Positions 39,901 to 52,146 of a DNA stretch of 64,000 nucleotides are shown here, in pieces. Where the stretch lies: positions 15,990,410 through 16,054,409 of the forward strand of contig NC_089724.1 of assembly GCF_035083965.1 (NCBI RefSeq), read 5' to 3'. The stretch comes from Branchiostoma lanceolatum (lineage: Eukaryota > Chordata > Leptocardii > Amphioxiformes > Branchiostomatidae). Position 1 is the first letter of the stretch; the number at the start of each line of letters is the position of its first letter. The notes under the pieces are model-generated. The model was not told the origin of the DNA. It did no database searches and saw only the letters and a program-made list of their open reading frames with translations. The position numbers and the translations under genes are program-made.

Positions 39901-42900
39901 TACCAACAGAATCATCAACCTTAATAGTCACGTCTGTACCACCGACTACAGAGGTAACAACAGAATTATCAACTGTACCAGTCACGTCTATACCACCGAC
40001 TACAGAGGTAACAACAGAATCATCAACTGCACCTGTTACGTCTGTACCACCGACCACAGAGGTACCAACAGAATCATCAACCTTAATAGTCACATCTGTA
40101 CCAGCGACTGCAGAGGTAACAACAGAATCATCAACTATGGAAGTCACGACTGTACCACCGACTACAGAGGTAACAACAGAATCATCAACTGCACCTGTCA
40201 CGACTGTACCACCGACTACAGAGGTAACAACAGAATCATCAACCTTAATAGTCACGTCTGTACCACCGACTACAGAGGTAGCAACAGAATCATCAACTGC
40301 ACCTTTCACGACTGCACCACCGACTACAGAGGTAACAACAGAATCATCAACCTTAATAGTCACGTCTGTACCACCGACTACAGAGGTAACAACAGAATCA
40401 TCAACCTTAATAGTCACGACTGTACCACCGACCACAGAGGTAACAACAGAATCATCAACCTTAATAGTCACGTCTGTACCACCGACTACAGAGGTAGCAA
40501 CAGAATCATCAACTGCACCTGTCACGACTGTGCCACCGACTACAGAGGTAACAACAGAATCATCAACTGCACCTGTCACGTCTGTACCACCGACAACAGA
40601 GGTACCAACAGAATCATCAACCTTAATAGTCACGTCTGTATCACCGACTACAGAGGTAACAACAGAAGTATCAACTGTACCAGTCACGACTGTACCACCG
40701 ACTACAGAGGTAACAACAGAATCATCAACTGCACCTGTCACGACTGTACCACCGACTACAGAGGTAACAACAGAATCATCAACTACACCTGTCACGTCTG
40801 TACCACCGACTACAGAGGTAGCAACAGAATCATCAACTGCACCTTTCACGACTGCACCACCGACTACAGAGGTAACAACAGAATCATCAACCTTAATAGT
40901 CACGTCTGTACCACCGACTACAGAGGTAGCAACAGAATCATCAACTGCACCTGTCACGACTGTAACACCGACTACAGAGGTAACAACAGAATCATCAACC
41001 TTAATAGTCACGTCTGTACCACCGACTACAGAGGTAGCAACAGAATCATCAACTGCACCTGTCACGACTGTACCACCGACTACAGAGGTAACAACAGAAT
41101 CATCAACTGCACCTGTCACGTCTGTACCACCGACTACAGAGGTAACAACAGAATTACCAACTGTACCAGTCACGACTGTACCACCGACTACAGAGGTAAC
41201 AACAGAATCATCGACAGTACCAGTCACGACTGTACCACCGACTACAGAGGTAACAACAGAATCATCGACAGTACCAGTCACGACTTCAGAAGTAAAACCA
41301 TCAACTGTACCAGTCACGACTACAGAGGTAACAACAGAATCGTCAACAGTCACGACTGTACCACCGACTACAGAGGTAACAACAGAATCATCAACTGTAC
41401 CGGTCACGACTGTACCACCGACTACAGAGGTAACAACAGAATCATCAACTGTACCCTTCACGTCTGTACCAGCGACTGCAGAGGTAACAACAGAATCATC
41501 AACTATGGAAGTCACGACTGTACCACCGACTACAGAGGTAACAACAGAATCATCAACTGTACCAGTAACGACTGCACCACCGACTACAGAGGTAACAACA
41601 GAATCATCGACAGTACCAGTCACGACTTCAGAAGTAAAACCATCAACTGTACCAGTCACGACTACAGAGGTAACAACAGAATCGTCAACAGTCACGGCTG
41701 TACCACCGACTACAGAAGTAATACTAGAGCCATCAACCTCAGCAGTCACGACAGTATCACAGAATACAAGAGTAGCAACAGAAGTATCAACTGTACCTGT
41801 CACGACTGTATCGCCGACTATAGAGGTTACAACAGAAGCATCAACTGCACCATTAACGACTACAAAGTTAACAACAGAATCATCAAGTGTACCTGTCACG
41901 ACTTTATCACCGACTACAGGGGTAACAATAGAATCGTCAACTGTACCAGTCACGACTGAACCATCGACTACTGATAGAGTAATAGCATTCTCAAGTGAAG
42001 CTATAACAACTGTGCCATTGACTACAATGGTAATACCAACATCATCAACTGTACTGACGACTGCGTCGTCGACTACAACGGTAACACCAGAATCGTCGAC
42101 AGAAGCAGTCACGACCGTATCGCCAACTACGGAGGACGTACCAGATTTGTCAACTGCAGCAGATGTAATACAAGGCTCTTCAGCTGTACCATTGGCGCCT
42201 GTGCCACCGACTACAGAGGTAATACCAGAATCGTCAACTACAGCAGTCACGACTGAACTACCAAGAGATGTGGTGCCAGAATCATCAACTATGGCGACTT
42301 CAACTTTACGTCTAACCGAATCGCCAACTACAGAAGTCACAGCAGTACTGTCAACAGCAGTGGCAAATCAAGAATCAACAGTCACAGCATCCTTTCTGTC
42401 ATCAGAGCCATCAACTGAAACTTTAACAACTTTATGTCCAACGCAGGACACCCTGTCTACAACAAAAACAAATCATGTACAAGGTACAATCAGAGGGAGA
42501 TAGAATTAAGTCTACATCACAAGTGTTTTGCCCTCTATGCCCTCCCCCATGGTGTTAGGTACTTAGTTCTTATCCTAATTAACTCATCAACATCTGAGCT
42601 GACACATTGACATCAGTTATAGATAAACATGATTTTGTCCAAGGTTATTCTGACACTGTGCCTTAATCTGAAATCAGCTGTAAATTGGCCAATGTATATA
42701 TCAATTGTATGTCAGAGGCCATCGAGATGAAAACAGATCTTTAGCGGTTCAGTAAGATTCAATCATTCTATGGCAGACCATAAAACTGTACAATCTTTTA
42801 AATTTTGCCAATGATAAAAGAAAGGAACATTAGCCTAATATTATGAAGGAAGATCTTATAAATGTATACCAACCTAAATCAACCTGAAATAGCTTAAACG

Positions 42901-45900
42901 ATATTTATCTTTTTGCTTGTACGTTTTGGCTGATAATATCTGATGAGGGGAAATACTAAGTCAACCATTAAACTATCCCTTTACGGTTCAAATGTCATAC
43001 CACATTAATCTGTGAATGTGTCTTTGTTATAGGGTCCGTCCGATGTGCCACTACCGCGAATCCCACCGTGCCGGAGCTGGCTACATCCACGGAAGCATCG
43101 ATGACGACAGCGCAGATGACGACCGTTCCCAACATCACGGAAACACCAACCACCAGTTCGTCTCTGACCTCAGCAACTACTATTGAATCTCTGACACCAA
43201 CGGCTTCTACCGAGCTCTCAACAATCGCGTATACTACAGAACCAACATCTGTAGATACCACCGTGATCCTCTTGACCACAACGTCTGCTGCAAAAGAAGT
43301 GACGACAGAAGAACCGATGACGTCTACTCTAAGAGCATCCACAGAACATATCACTGGGAACCCACTGACTACAAGTCCCGTGGCAAAACAAATCACAACC
43401 GATCAATCATCAACCGACGTCACATCAAAGCAGCCAACAAGTCATCCTACTACTGAGTCACCGACTACAGCACAATTTACAACCATGGGGATGACGACAA
43501 AACCAACAACGGCAGCAATGCTGACTACAGAATATCCACCGACCATCCATACGTCTGGGGAACCGAGAACGACGATGATGACGAATCCTGAAACCACAGG
43601 AATCCAAACAACGGCAGCGCTCAGCACGCAGTCTCCAACGACCTCGGCGACTACAAGCGAGATGACAACGGAAAAAAGTACAGGATCTGTGACAACAATG
43701 GTTATAACGGAGGAAGCAACGACTGAACCCAAGATCTTGGAGACAACAACGCCTTCGACGTATCAGCCAACGACACCGTTTGCGACAGAAGCAACTTCTG
43801 GTTTGTTCTCTACTGCACTGGATACAACAGATCCTCAAGCAACGGTATTCGTCACAAACACCCCGACCAGTACAGCTCTAACCTACCGTGAGAGCGGCAC
43901 TACAACGGGATCTACAACTAAACAAAGTACGGTCGCCCCTGAACAGTTCACAATGACATCTTTTGAAGCAAATCCACAAACTACGGATGAAACGCCGGGG
44001 TCATCAACACCATCTCCTGAAAGTACGACTTTGCCTGGCTCAACCACCAAAGCTTTGACGACGGAACAGAAAGTTACTACGGAGCAAAGCACCACTTCTC
44101 CTTCTAAAACCTTGGCCCAAACAACGATTTCTGAAGCCATTTCGACGACACCCCAAACGACAAGTGTCCTCACTACAGTTGACTCTGTGACAACAGACGC
44201 AGAACCTCGGACAACGATGCTATTCTCCACCACAATTCAGAAGAGTTCTAGCAGCCTGTTTTCATCAACACGTATGAAACAAGTGCAGACAACGTCGCTC
44301 CCAGACACACCGACAGCTTCACAGACTGATCAAATCACTACTGAGGATGCCACGACCGACACAGCTGACCCTTTGACATCAGCTTCTGGAACCACGACTC
44401 CAGCGGCCCAGCGTTCACGTCCGACGCCTTCGCCATCGGTTGTACCTGCCAGCACCTCAAGTATGGAGACGACAACCCAGGACGCACCAACATCAACTCC
44501 ATTAGCACAGAGTTCAATGTCAATGCCAGCGTCCTCGATATCAGCAGGAACATCTAGCACCTCGTCGATGGTATCATCAACGCTTAGCCAATCACCCCCC
44601 ACTCCAACAGCTCAAATGTCAACACTAGGTCCAACATCAACTATATCCCCAAGCACGTCACAGATGGCAACATCATCAACTCAAAGCCAGTCATCGTCAT
44701 TGGCGACGACGAAAACTTCAACGTCAGGTCCAACGCCATCACCATCAGTGTCCTCTAGCACTTCACATATAACACAAAGTAGTCAAACGCCAACACTATC
44801 AGCATCAGCTGTAACATCTTACACGTCACAGATGACAGGGTCAAGTCCAACGGCAACAGCATCGGTTGCACCCTCTAGCACGTCGCAGATGGCACGGACA
44901 AGTCCTACGCCATCAGCATCAGCATCAGCTACACCCTCTAGCACGTCGCAAATGGTACAGACAAGACTAACGCTATCGGCATCGGCAATACCCTCTAGCA
45001 CGTCACAGATGGCACAGACAAGCCCAACACCATCAGCATCAACTTCACCCTCTAGCACGTCGCAGATGGCACAGACAAGTCCAACACCATCAGCATCAGC
45101 TACACCCTCCAGTACGTCACAGATGGCACAGACAATCCTAACACCATCAGCATCAGCTACACCCTCCAGCACGTCACAGATGGCACAGTCAACTCCAACA
45201 CCATCAGCTACACCCTCCAGTACGACACAGATGGCACAGTCAACTCCAACACCATCAGCTACACCCTCCAGTACGACACTGATGGTACAGACAAGTCCAA
45301 CACAATCAGCATCAGCTACACCCTCCAGCACGGCACAGATGGCACAGACAAGTCCTACACAATCAGCATCAGCTACACTCTCCAGTACGACACAGATCGC
45401 ACAGACGATTCCAACACCATCAGCATCAGCCACACCCTCTAGCACGTCGCAGATGGCGCAGACAAGTCTAACGCCATTGGCATCGGCAATACCCTCAAGC
45501 ACGTCGCAGATGGCACAGACAAGTTCAATGCCATCCGCATCAGCTACACCCTCCAGTACAATACAGATGGCACAGACTAGTCCAACACCATCAGCATCGA
45601 CACAAGGCCAGTCATCACAGCCTCCATCTACACAGACAGCAACGTTATCGACCTTGACGCGGATCCTTTCAACGCTCACTCCTACACAAGTGTCAGTATC
45701 GACAGAGAGCTCAACAGAGTTGATATACAGCACAGATCCTGTTAACCCGGGACCCATGTCATCGTCACCACCACCATTGCCTACCAGTAAGCTCATCGAT
45801 TTTGCAATGACGCAACTTTGTTTGTTTTTGTTTGAAACTTTGGTTATTCATGAGAAGCTTGTGGTTGGTTTTCAAGTTGGTCACCGCCATCACTTGTGGT

Positions 45901-46621
45901 ACTAGCTGTCTTTCTTTTGTTTTGAGTCTGAGGACAACTCTATATACCAAAGAAGTACCATACAACTGAGTAGCTACTCTTACTCCTACTCCTAGAGTAG
46001 CTAGTTTGCTTTTTAGTGTTTCACGATCTTTCGTTGATAAATGTGGACTTTACTTAACCATCCATTCTTACAATTCCTACGTCTTACCTACCTTTGTCTT
46101 ATCCAGGGTCAGAAACATACCTGGACACTTTCCCGCGCAAGTACAAGGTGAAAGGCTGGGTGGTGGCGCTTTCAGTGGTCGGCGCCATTTTGGGCGTCAC
46201 CGGGGTGGTCATCACAGCTGCCTTCTTGTTAAAGAGGTATGGTTGCTAAAATTCCATCAGATTCTTACGTATTCTATTGCGGTCTTTTAAACTCCGTGTT
46301 TAAACATCATGATTTTTGTCTTTCGAGAATTTAGCACGGATGTAAGACTTACTTAAGGCCCAAATATTATTAAAATCAAGTCACCATATGTGCATCAGAG
46401 ATACGTACAACAGATATGAATAAGGCAAGGTGATACTGATGCTGATTTTCCAGTTTTTTTACATACATTGCTTCTTGCTCTACAGACCAAACCAAATCAA
46501 CGCTGGAGTTGGGGGAGGGGGAGGTGGAGGTGGAGGGGGTGCTCCTCCGCCACCGCCGCCGCAGCAACCTCCAGCTAACCCCCCTCCGAACAATCAGCAT
46601 ACCCACGATTCAATGGCGTAG
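33875..46621 (+). CDS. Transmembrane mucin: signal peptide, two Thr/Ser/Pro exons, TM, Gly/Pro-rich tail
   Basis: Exons 33875-33941, 37081-42483, 43033-45786, 46107-46236 and 46486-46621 join in phase 1, 1, 1, 2 to give about 2829 residues. Exon 1 begins directly after the acceptor TTATTTTTCAG and encodes a signal peptide (MRTTSLMPTVASLPTLLLIV). Exon 2 is about 1800 residues of Thr/Ser/Pro with roughly seventy 18-residue units of the type VPPTTEVTTESSTAPVTT. Exon 3 is about 918 residues, with 19-residue units of the type SATPSSTSQMAQTSPTP near its end. Exon 4 holds a single membrane helix after KYKVKGW (VVALSVVGAILGVTGVVITA), followed by LLKR. Exon 5 encodes Gly10 and poly-Pro stretches, ending HTHDSMA. 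No SEA, EGF or von Willebrand domain is visible. The predicted product is a heavily O-glycosylated surface protein. Alternative splicing to two further tails downstream is possible. Confidence 0.75.
34768..35035. mobile_element. Penelope-like or related transposon relic with inverted flanks
   Basis: The left flank ATACGCCAAAAATAATTACT recurs inverted at about 34977-35001 (AGTAATTATTTTTGGCGTAT). Inside is GTCAGACGTTTCAGACAGCA, nearly the same as GTCGGACGTTTCAGATAGCA at 61210. Two further partial copies lie at 31003 and 61165. The GAAACGTC-type core and inverted flanks are suggestive of a Penelope-like long terminal repeat, but no coding region is left and the assignment is tentative. Confidence 0.45.
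35371..35672 (+). repeat. Diverged tandem duplication of about 140 bp
   Basis: ATAGAGTCTAGGTAACCTTA ... GATACGTCCAGGTTAAT at about 35389-35450 is repeated as ATAGAGTCTAGCTAACCTTA ... AATACGTCCAGGTCAAT about 165 bp later. Both copies continue to a CCACTCGAG or CCGCTCGAC end. Identity is around 80 percent by eye. Confidence 0.6.
36180..36735 (+). repeat. Degenerate minisatellite (about 30-35 bp units)
   Basis: Recurring elements such as TATACCCCTAAACAACACCC followed by ATGTTGACCTTT appear about a dozen times with many changes. They are interrupted by an unrelated stretch at about 36395-36490. Confidence 0.6.
37670..41950 (+). repeat. 54-bp coding minisatellite of mucin exon 2
   Basis: About 70 near-identical 54-bp units (GTACCACCGACTACAGAGGT as the start) encode 18 Thr/Ser/Pro residues each. 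Variants (TAPV, TLIV, TVPV; VTT, ATE, PTE) recur in blocks. A six-unit block starting at about 38439 and a five-unit block starting at about 38926 share the same variant order. The unit lacks stop codons on the opposite strand, which creates a spurious 1754-codon antisense ORF. Confidence 0.9.
42484..43032 (+). other. Intron between the two mucin exons
   Basis: It is a 549-bp phase-1 intron with donor CAAG/GTACAATC and acceptor TTGTTATAG/GGTCC. No other feature is visible in it. Confidence 0.65.
44870..45620 (+). repeat. 57-bp coding repeats of mucin exon 3
   Basis: About a dozen units of the type SASATPSSTSQMAQTSPTP (ACACCCTCCAGCACGTCACA in DNA) lie in tandem, some shortened by two residues. 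They are more diverged from each other than the units of exon 2. Confidence 0.85.
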
Positions 46622-49548
46622 TAGGACAGCACGGGGGACCAGGATAGCACAGCCTGGTTAAAACTTGTCAACATAGACAGCAGCAAGGAACCTTCAGTTC
46701 ATACTCTTTGGCAACTCTAGGGGTCTGGATCGAGATCCTTAAAGCTTCAGAGATAGCAATGATTTTGGTGATTCTAAGACAGCTTTAGTTTCCATTCGCC
46801 GAGAGAAGAAAGTTTGGGGCATTGCATAGCGAGATCTTTTCATGTATGAATCCATGAATTGTTGATGTGATGCATTGTGATGTACATTAGTCATTACTAA
46901 ATTGATGTTCTTATTCTAAATGTGTTGCAACACAATATAATAGTTTGAGAGGTTTCGTATAGCTTTGCTTGTGCCGTAGCACAGTAGGTCGTACAGTTTT
47001 GATTCTATACCAAGTGACGTTGATAACGTTGAATATGGTTTTGGTCCACCTAAGTATTTATCAACATAAGCATTTCTCCAAGTCATAAGTAAATTGTACT
47101 TTTTAACTGTAGATTTTGAATGGTTTGTACTTTTTCCAAGGGAGAAAAATAGAAAATGCCAAAATTGTACCGTAGTGTCATATCGTATTGAACTGAGAAT
47201 GGTCGCTCTGGAAATATGAACCTGTGAAGTTTAACCCATATGAAGGAAAAGTATGTTACAACGAGTTACGACATGTATATATGATGAGGTCGACAGTATG
47301 TATAGCAAGTGACACTACTTGAATATGCCTGAATTCGATAGAAAAGCCCGTATGTTGATTGCTGTTCTGGCAACGGAGGAAGGGAACTAGAAATCATTTT
47401 AGTCAACACTCATTTATAGGTTTCTTAAACTTAGGAGAACATCTAGGTGTTGTTCTGTATGTACTTTGTATGACAGTGATTCAAGAATAATTTAGCCTCA
47501 TCCAGGCAAGAAGTACGCATGTGCAGTGTGATGCATTGTGGATAAATATTTACCCTCAGTGCATTACACTATGAACTGGCTTATCATCATCCCATTGAAT
47601 ACGAGCGAGCCGATTGGTCAGACAGTTTACTTAACATAACACCAGTTAATTTAATTATTGTAAATTCTTAAAAGTATCAGATTTGACGAATGGAATGTAC
47701 AAACAATACCCAAATAGAACAAAGGACGTCGACAGTACCAACTTTCAGGAACAATATCCCGATAACTTTGAGGGATTTTGTATAGGGCAGCTGGTTTCAC
47801 ACTTTTATACACATCCAATATCTCCGACACTTTGGGCTGGTGGGCTTTACACTGGCTCAGACAGGCAAGCAAGAGTTACTAAACATAGAATGTACAGTCA
47901 AGTATAATGAAATGTACGTAATGTATATGTTTTTTTGGACGAGGCAAACGTCAGTGCCTGGCAAACAAGGGATGGAGTTTCTTGAATAAAGAGAGGTATT
48001 TTATGATTCAAAATGACTTGTTGATTTCGTGTGTTACATTTCTATGTATGCATATGAATGTGTGTTGTCTTGACAGCTCTCGACGGTAGCCACGAGAATA
48101 AGTCTCATGTTGTGCAATGGTCCAATGCTTGTTCTACTCAAACATGTATGGGACAGTAAATAACATAAACCATTGCACATTCGATAGTCCTGGGCGCCAT
48201 GACAGTTAACGTTTGTGTCAAGGTCGTATGAAGGTTTCTATTGCCCCATATTTGCCCAATGAGGTGATTAACATAGAAATTAGATGTTGTATTGCGTGGA
48301 GACAACAACCATGAGAAGCCAAGAACATCCTAAAACCTGACCCAGTGGTGATATAGTATAATGAAGGTTTCCGACTCAAAATAACAGGACATCAATAATA
48401 ATAAGATGATACTTCTCGGACAAGGAAAGTAGATCTATATTTGTAGGTGGATGTCCGTGTCACCAGAATACACAGATAAGCGGAAGACTATCGTGCGTTA
48501 TTGCTACCATGGTAACGCGTTGCTATGGTGAAATGTAAATATTTTTTCCGCGCAATATGGACTCTTGTTACCATCTAAGTACCTCATTGAATATTTGATG
48601 ACCTTGTTTCCGTTTTAAGATAGAGCACCACTTCGATAAAGAGAACGGATGCCGGCAATGAATTATGTACAAAGTGCCCCAACAATAGCAGTCCCAACAC
48701 GAAAACTCAATATCCCACCGAGCCCTGGGGAACATCTGCACTTTGTAAACAAGTTGAAATGGTTTTAAACGTATGGAGATTAGTATCGTTTTGAGATCCT
48801 GTTGGAGGGTGCAATGACAGGAAGGTAGACCATGGCAAATAAGCCTCCATAAGTCCGAATCGGAATCGGAATAGTAGAGCACTTTTGACGTTCTCCTGTG
48901 CATGTTTACGTTGTACGGAAGCGCACGTGTGTGACATTCTGATGAACAGCAAAGAGTTAGTCTCAAGGTCACTGATTGGACGCTACAGCTGTAAAATACA
49001 AACAGGATTGCCACGAAACAGTACATAAGTGCGTAGGTAGCGGACTTATAGGCACTGGGGCAGCACAACCTTGCAGCATCAACTGGGCAAGACATAATCA
49101 GTAGAGCCGATCTCGAGGACCTGGGTAAATATGGCGTCATCGACGGTACAGCCATCCTCACCGAAAAACTCAACAGGTAAAGCATCAACAAATAGCACAG
49201 GTGTTCCTTCCGGGATTTCAATGCAATAACACTACAGCCAATGGTAGATTAACCTATGTAACAATAGCAATGTCTTCTTTGTCTACGCTGTGGTCGTCAC
49301 ATCAGCAGAAATGCTATTTAATGATTAGAACTGTATCTACCGCGTCAATATTGATACAGCATATTAGGTTAGGTTTGAAGTGTTGCTTTTTCATATCAAG
49401 TTTTATTTCATATCAGACAATCAATCGGTGGTCATTCATCCTCTGTGTTACGCGCATTTCATGATCCAAGAAAACATCCTGCGGGTATGTAAAACTATAT
49501 TTTAGCTATATTTGGCTATCTTTCTCATGTTGCTGTGTTTAAACATAG
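46622..49548 (+). other. Non-coding interval between tail cassettes 1 and 2
   Basis: The first 1.4 kb is probably the 3' untranslated region of the mucin transcript ending at 46621, closed by AATAAA at 47985-47990. No signal-peptide exon, mucin exon or linker exon for cassette 2 could be found. A short open stretch at about 48990-49160 is coding-like in more than one frame, but has no consistent splice phase and was not called. Confidence 0.5.
47985..47990 (+). terminator. Polyadenylation signal (AATAAA) for the mucin tail-1 transcript
   Basis: It is the canonical hexamer about 1.36 kb after the stop codon at 46619-46621, and the first good candidate downstream of it. Confidence 0.4.
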
Positions 49549-50562
49549 GTGATTACGCCTTTGGCATATCGACAGTCTACCCCATGAAGATGTCCGGGGC
49601 CAGTATTATCATCACGACTGCAGTCTTAGTCTTTCTGGTCTGCCTCATTATCATCTTGAAAATCATCCACCTGACATGGACGTAAGATACTTTGGTCTGA
49701 CTAGTACATCATACAGTAATCAAGAATTTACTGGATTCATATGCATGTTAGGTTGCACTTAAATAGGCTACATTTCAAATGGTATTGTTGAAAGAAGGCA
49801 ACTCCAGAAGAGTCCGCCAGATGTCGCTCGTGGCCGCCAGAAGCCCGCGATGCGAAAACAATACGGTGTCTCTTCGGAGAGTTTCGAGAAAAAACATACA
49901 AGAGATATGTTTAATGACTAGTCGATAAGCACTAGGTTTTACTTTTTTGTTAAATTGTTGACGTTATGTTTTAATATATGCTTTGTTCTTCTGACAGACC
50001 CGGAGGAAAATCTTCACGACGTAAGAAAAAGTCTTCAGACTCCGAGGTTCCTTGGTTCAAGAGGATGAGCATGAGGATGACCAGGAGATCACCCACGGAC
50101 GTCACAGATAATGACGCCACTAATAGTACCGTTTCTATGACGCTCTCGGAGAAAGAGGCAGAATCGACTCGCTCGGATACGCCCACAGTCCTTGCAAATA
50201 CCATGAACAATAAGAGAATGTCCGTCCAGTCCAACTGGTCTGTTGTATCTCACGTTGGGAAGGTAGCTTTCGGGAAAAAACAACGCAAGTCGTCCAAGAA
50301 GGAAAGAAGGGCGACAATCAAAGACAAACACGAGAGAAAGGGATCTAAAAAGGATAAGGGAGGTGCTAAAGATTCAGACAAAGAAAAGGGGGATACGAAA
50401 GAGTCGATGAAGGAAAAGAGGAAGGAATCAAAGAAGGGGAAAAGTGAGAGAAAGTTGTCTAAGAAACAGTCGAAGAAAGATCGAATGGTGCTGAGTAAGC
50501 ATTTGAGTACTCTTCCTGGAGAGGTGCCTCCTATCATTGAACGGAAGCTGTCCATTCCTTAG
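49549..50562 (+). CDS. Transmembrane/tail cassette 2: single TM and Lys/Ser-rich basic tail (5' partial or alternative 3' exons of the mucin)
   Basis: Exon 49549-49681 starts in phase 1 after TTTAAACATAG and encodes DYAFGISTVYPMKMSG and a membrane helix (IIITTAVLVFLVCLIIILKI). It ends in phase 2 (TGGAC/GTAAGA). Exon 49998-50562 continues the frame after CTGACAG with PGGKSSRRKKKSSD. It then runs for about 187 residues dominated by Lys, Ser, Asp and Glu (KKERRATIKDKHERKGSKKD) to IERKLSIP and TAG. Basic residues after the helix fit a type I protein with the tail inside. There is no start codon, signal peptide or ectodomain exon nearby. The mucin donor at 45786 (one base, phase 1) would join it in frame. 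The alternative is a separate gene whose 5' exons I missed. Confidence 0.65.
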
Positions 50563-50879
50563 ATCTACATAGCAACGTGTTTTGGTCATCTCAAGCTCTT
50601 AGAGATATCTAGATGTTGAGCAAAGATATTTTTACAATACTGTGTATGTAATGTTTAAGGTTTACAGCGCAAAAATGATAAACGTTTGCTAAAATATAGA
50701 TTCTATAATTGTTTGATGATCCGCTCCTTGCCTATATACTAGTAAGTAGACTAACGGTGGCCAGTAAACTGACAACTAACAGATTTGACAGTTGAAAGCT
50801 TAACTGACACAAGAAGAAATATATTTTCATTCTCTGAGTTGTAATTGTATATTCACCCTAACTGATAGGAGTTTTATTT

Positions 50880-51285
50880 AGTTGATATCATATTGTAATC
50901 GTTACAGAATATATACATTTTGTAACAATGATTGTGCATCAAATGAAGCACATTTTGTTTTGGAATGCTCACTAAACACAGACATGCACAGATCCCTTGT
51001 AAGTTCCATACAACTAGAAAAAAATTTTGCGCATTTTACAAAGAACGGATTATTCACGCATGCCATGTCATCTAAAAATTACAATGTAATTGAAAACTAT
51101 GTAAATTTGTGTACACATGTTTCAAGAAGAGAGAAGAGATTGTAGATTTAGATGGCATATAACAGAATGTTCCTTTTCTTGTACTACAACTATGTTACCT
51201 TATGTATTAAGCTAACGTTGGGCATGAATATGGAATAAAGTTCAATGTCATTGTCATTATATCTCTATCTATCTATCTATCTGTC
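50880..51285 (+). mobile_element. 3' end of a LINE-type retrotransposon, plus strand
   Basis: The reading from about 50882 to 51145 gives NDCASNEAHFVLECSLNTDM, the Cys/His-containing C-terminal segment typical of LINE ORF2 proteins (compare VEEEIHFMSSCPFYDNERNE at 56130). It is followed by AATAAAGTTCAATGTCATTG and a (TCTA)n microsatellite tail, a common 3' terminus for CR1/L2-like elements. The copy is strongly 5'-truncated. Confidence 0.65.
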
Positions 51286-51301
51286 GATCTGTATCAGTCG
51301 G

Positions 51302-52146
51302 GACCAACTTAGGCAGTAGTAGTGGGCAACCTCAAACCAACCGTACACACTCACACCACATCTTCAGAAAAGACGCTGGAGCCGCATATATCCCTGTTTA
51401 GGATTTTATTCGAGCCCACACCGACATGTTTCGCCTTGTGTGTGGCTTTCTCAAGGATCAGAGCTCGAATGAGCACAATACAATGTGTTCTGGCTTTTAA
51501 AGGCCCAGTGCAGGGCGCCCTAAGTGGCTTAACCAATCACAGTGCAGCAAATATGTGGGCAGTGCACTCTGCCCTTCTAGTTCAAAATGCACTAAGTACA
51601 TGACCTCACTTGACCTCTATGAAAGTGACTTCATCTATTGTCCTAGAACAATTACAATTGTCACAAAGGTCAATACATGTAAACAAAGAAGAGAGCCTGG
51701 TGTAGCTTCTAGCGTGTCTCTGCCTATGCAACGGCTGTCTCTGCGCTGGCATCGTAGGAGGCTCTGGCGTATCTGCGCTGCTGGCTTTGGGCAACAGTGG
51801 CGGCGTCTTCAGACTCTCTTCTCTCGCTGTAGCAGTCTCGTCTGTGATGGTGGGGCAGTCTGCTTGTGCTCTTCTGGCGGCGGATGTTCTTCCAGCTTAT
51901 TCTCTTGGTGAAGGTTCTTGGGCTGGTGTACAGGATCTCCTCTGGGTCCGGAGCTCCAGAGCGATTCACCGGCGAAGTCGTCTCCATTGGGGAAGTTCAA
52001 TAGGCAGTAGTAGTGGGCAACCTCAAACCAACCGTACACACTCACGCCACATCTTCAGAAAAGACGCTGGAGCCGCATATATCCCTGTTTAGGATTTTAT
52101 TCGAGCCCACACCGACATGTTTCGCCTTGTGTGTGGGACCAACTTA
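51302..52146 (-). mobile_element. Penelope-like insertion with 135-bp direct terminal repeats and target-site duplication
   Basis: Two direct repeats, 51311-51445 and 52002-52136, are nearly identical (one A/G difference seen). GACCAACTTA stands directly before the first and after the second, a target-site duplication of about 10 bp. On the minus strand the repeat contains GGCGAAACATGTCGGTGTGG, a GAAAC-GTCGGTG phrase seen in Penelope-type pseudo-LTRs. The 555-bp interior has short minus-strand ORFs, including the peptide SGAPDPEEILYTSPRTF, but no intact reverse transcriptase, so it is a deleted copy. Near-identity of the repeats suggests recent insertion. Confidence 0.6.

Noticed and set aside
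37076..42340. 1754-codon minus-strand ORF opposite mucin exon 2
   Set aside because: It is a mirror of the stop-free 54-bp repeat (Val/Thr/Asp-rich, VVTSVVGGT units). The plus strand has the splice signals, signal peptide and tail.
44819..45796. 325-codon minus-strand ORF opposite mucin exon 3
   Set aside because: Same reason: antisense reading of the 57-bp repeat, with no start, splice or domain support.
48568..49221. 217-codon minus-strand ORF between cassettes 1 and 2
   Set aside because: No domain, splice or start context, and the opposite strand is also open in parts. A short plus-strand reading (LEDLGKYGVIDGTAILTEKL) looked exon-like but its phase does not fit cassette 2.
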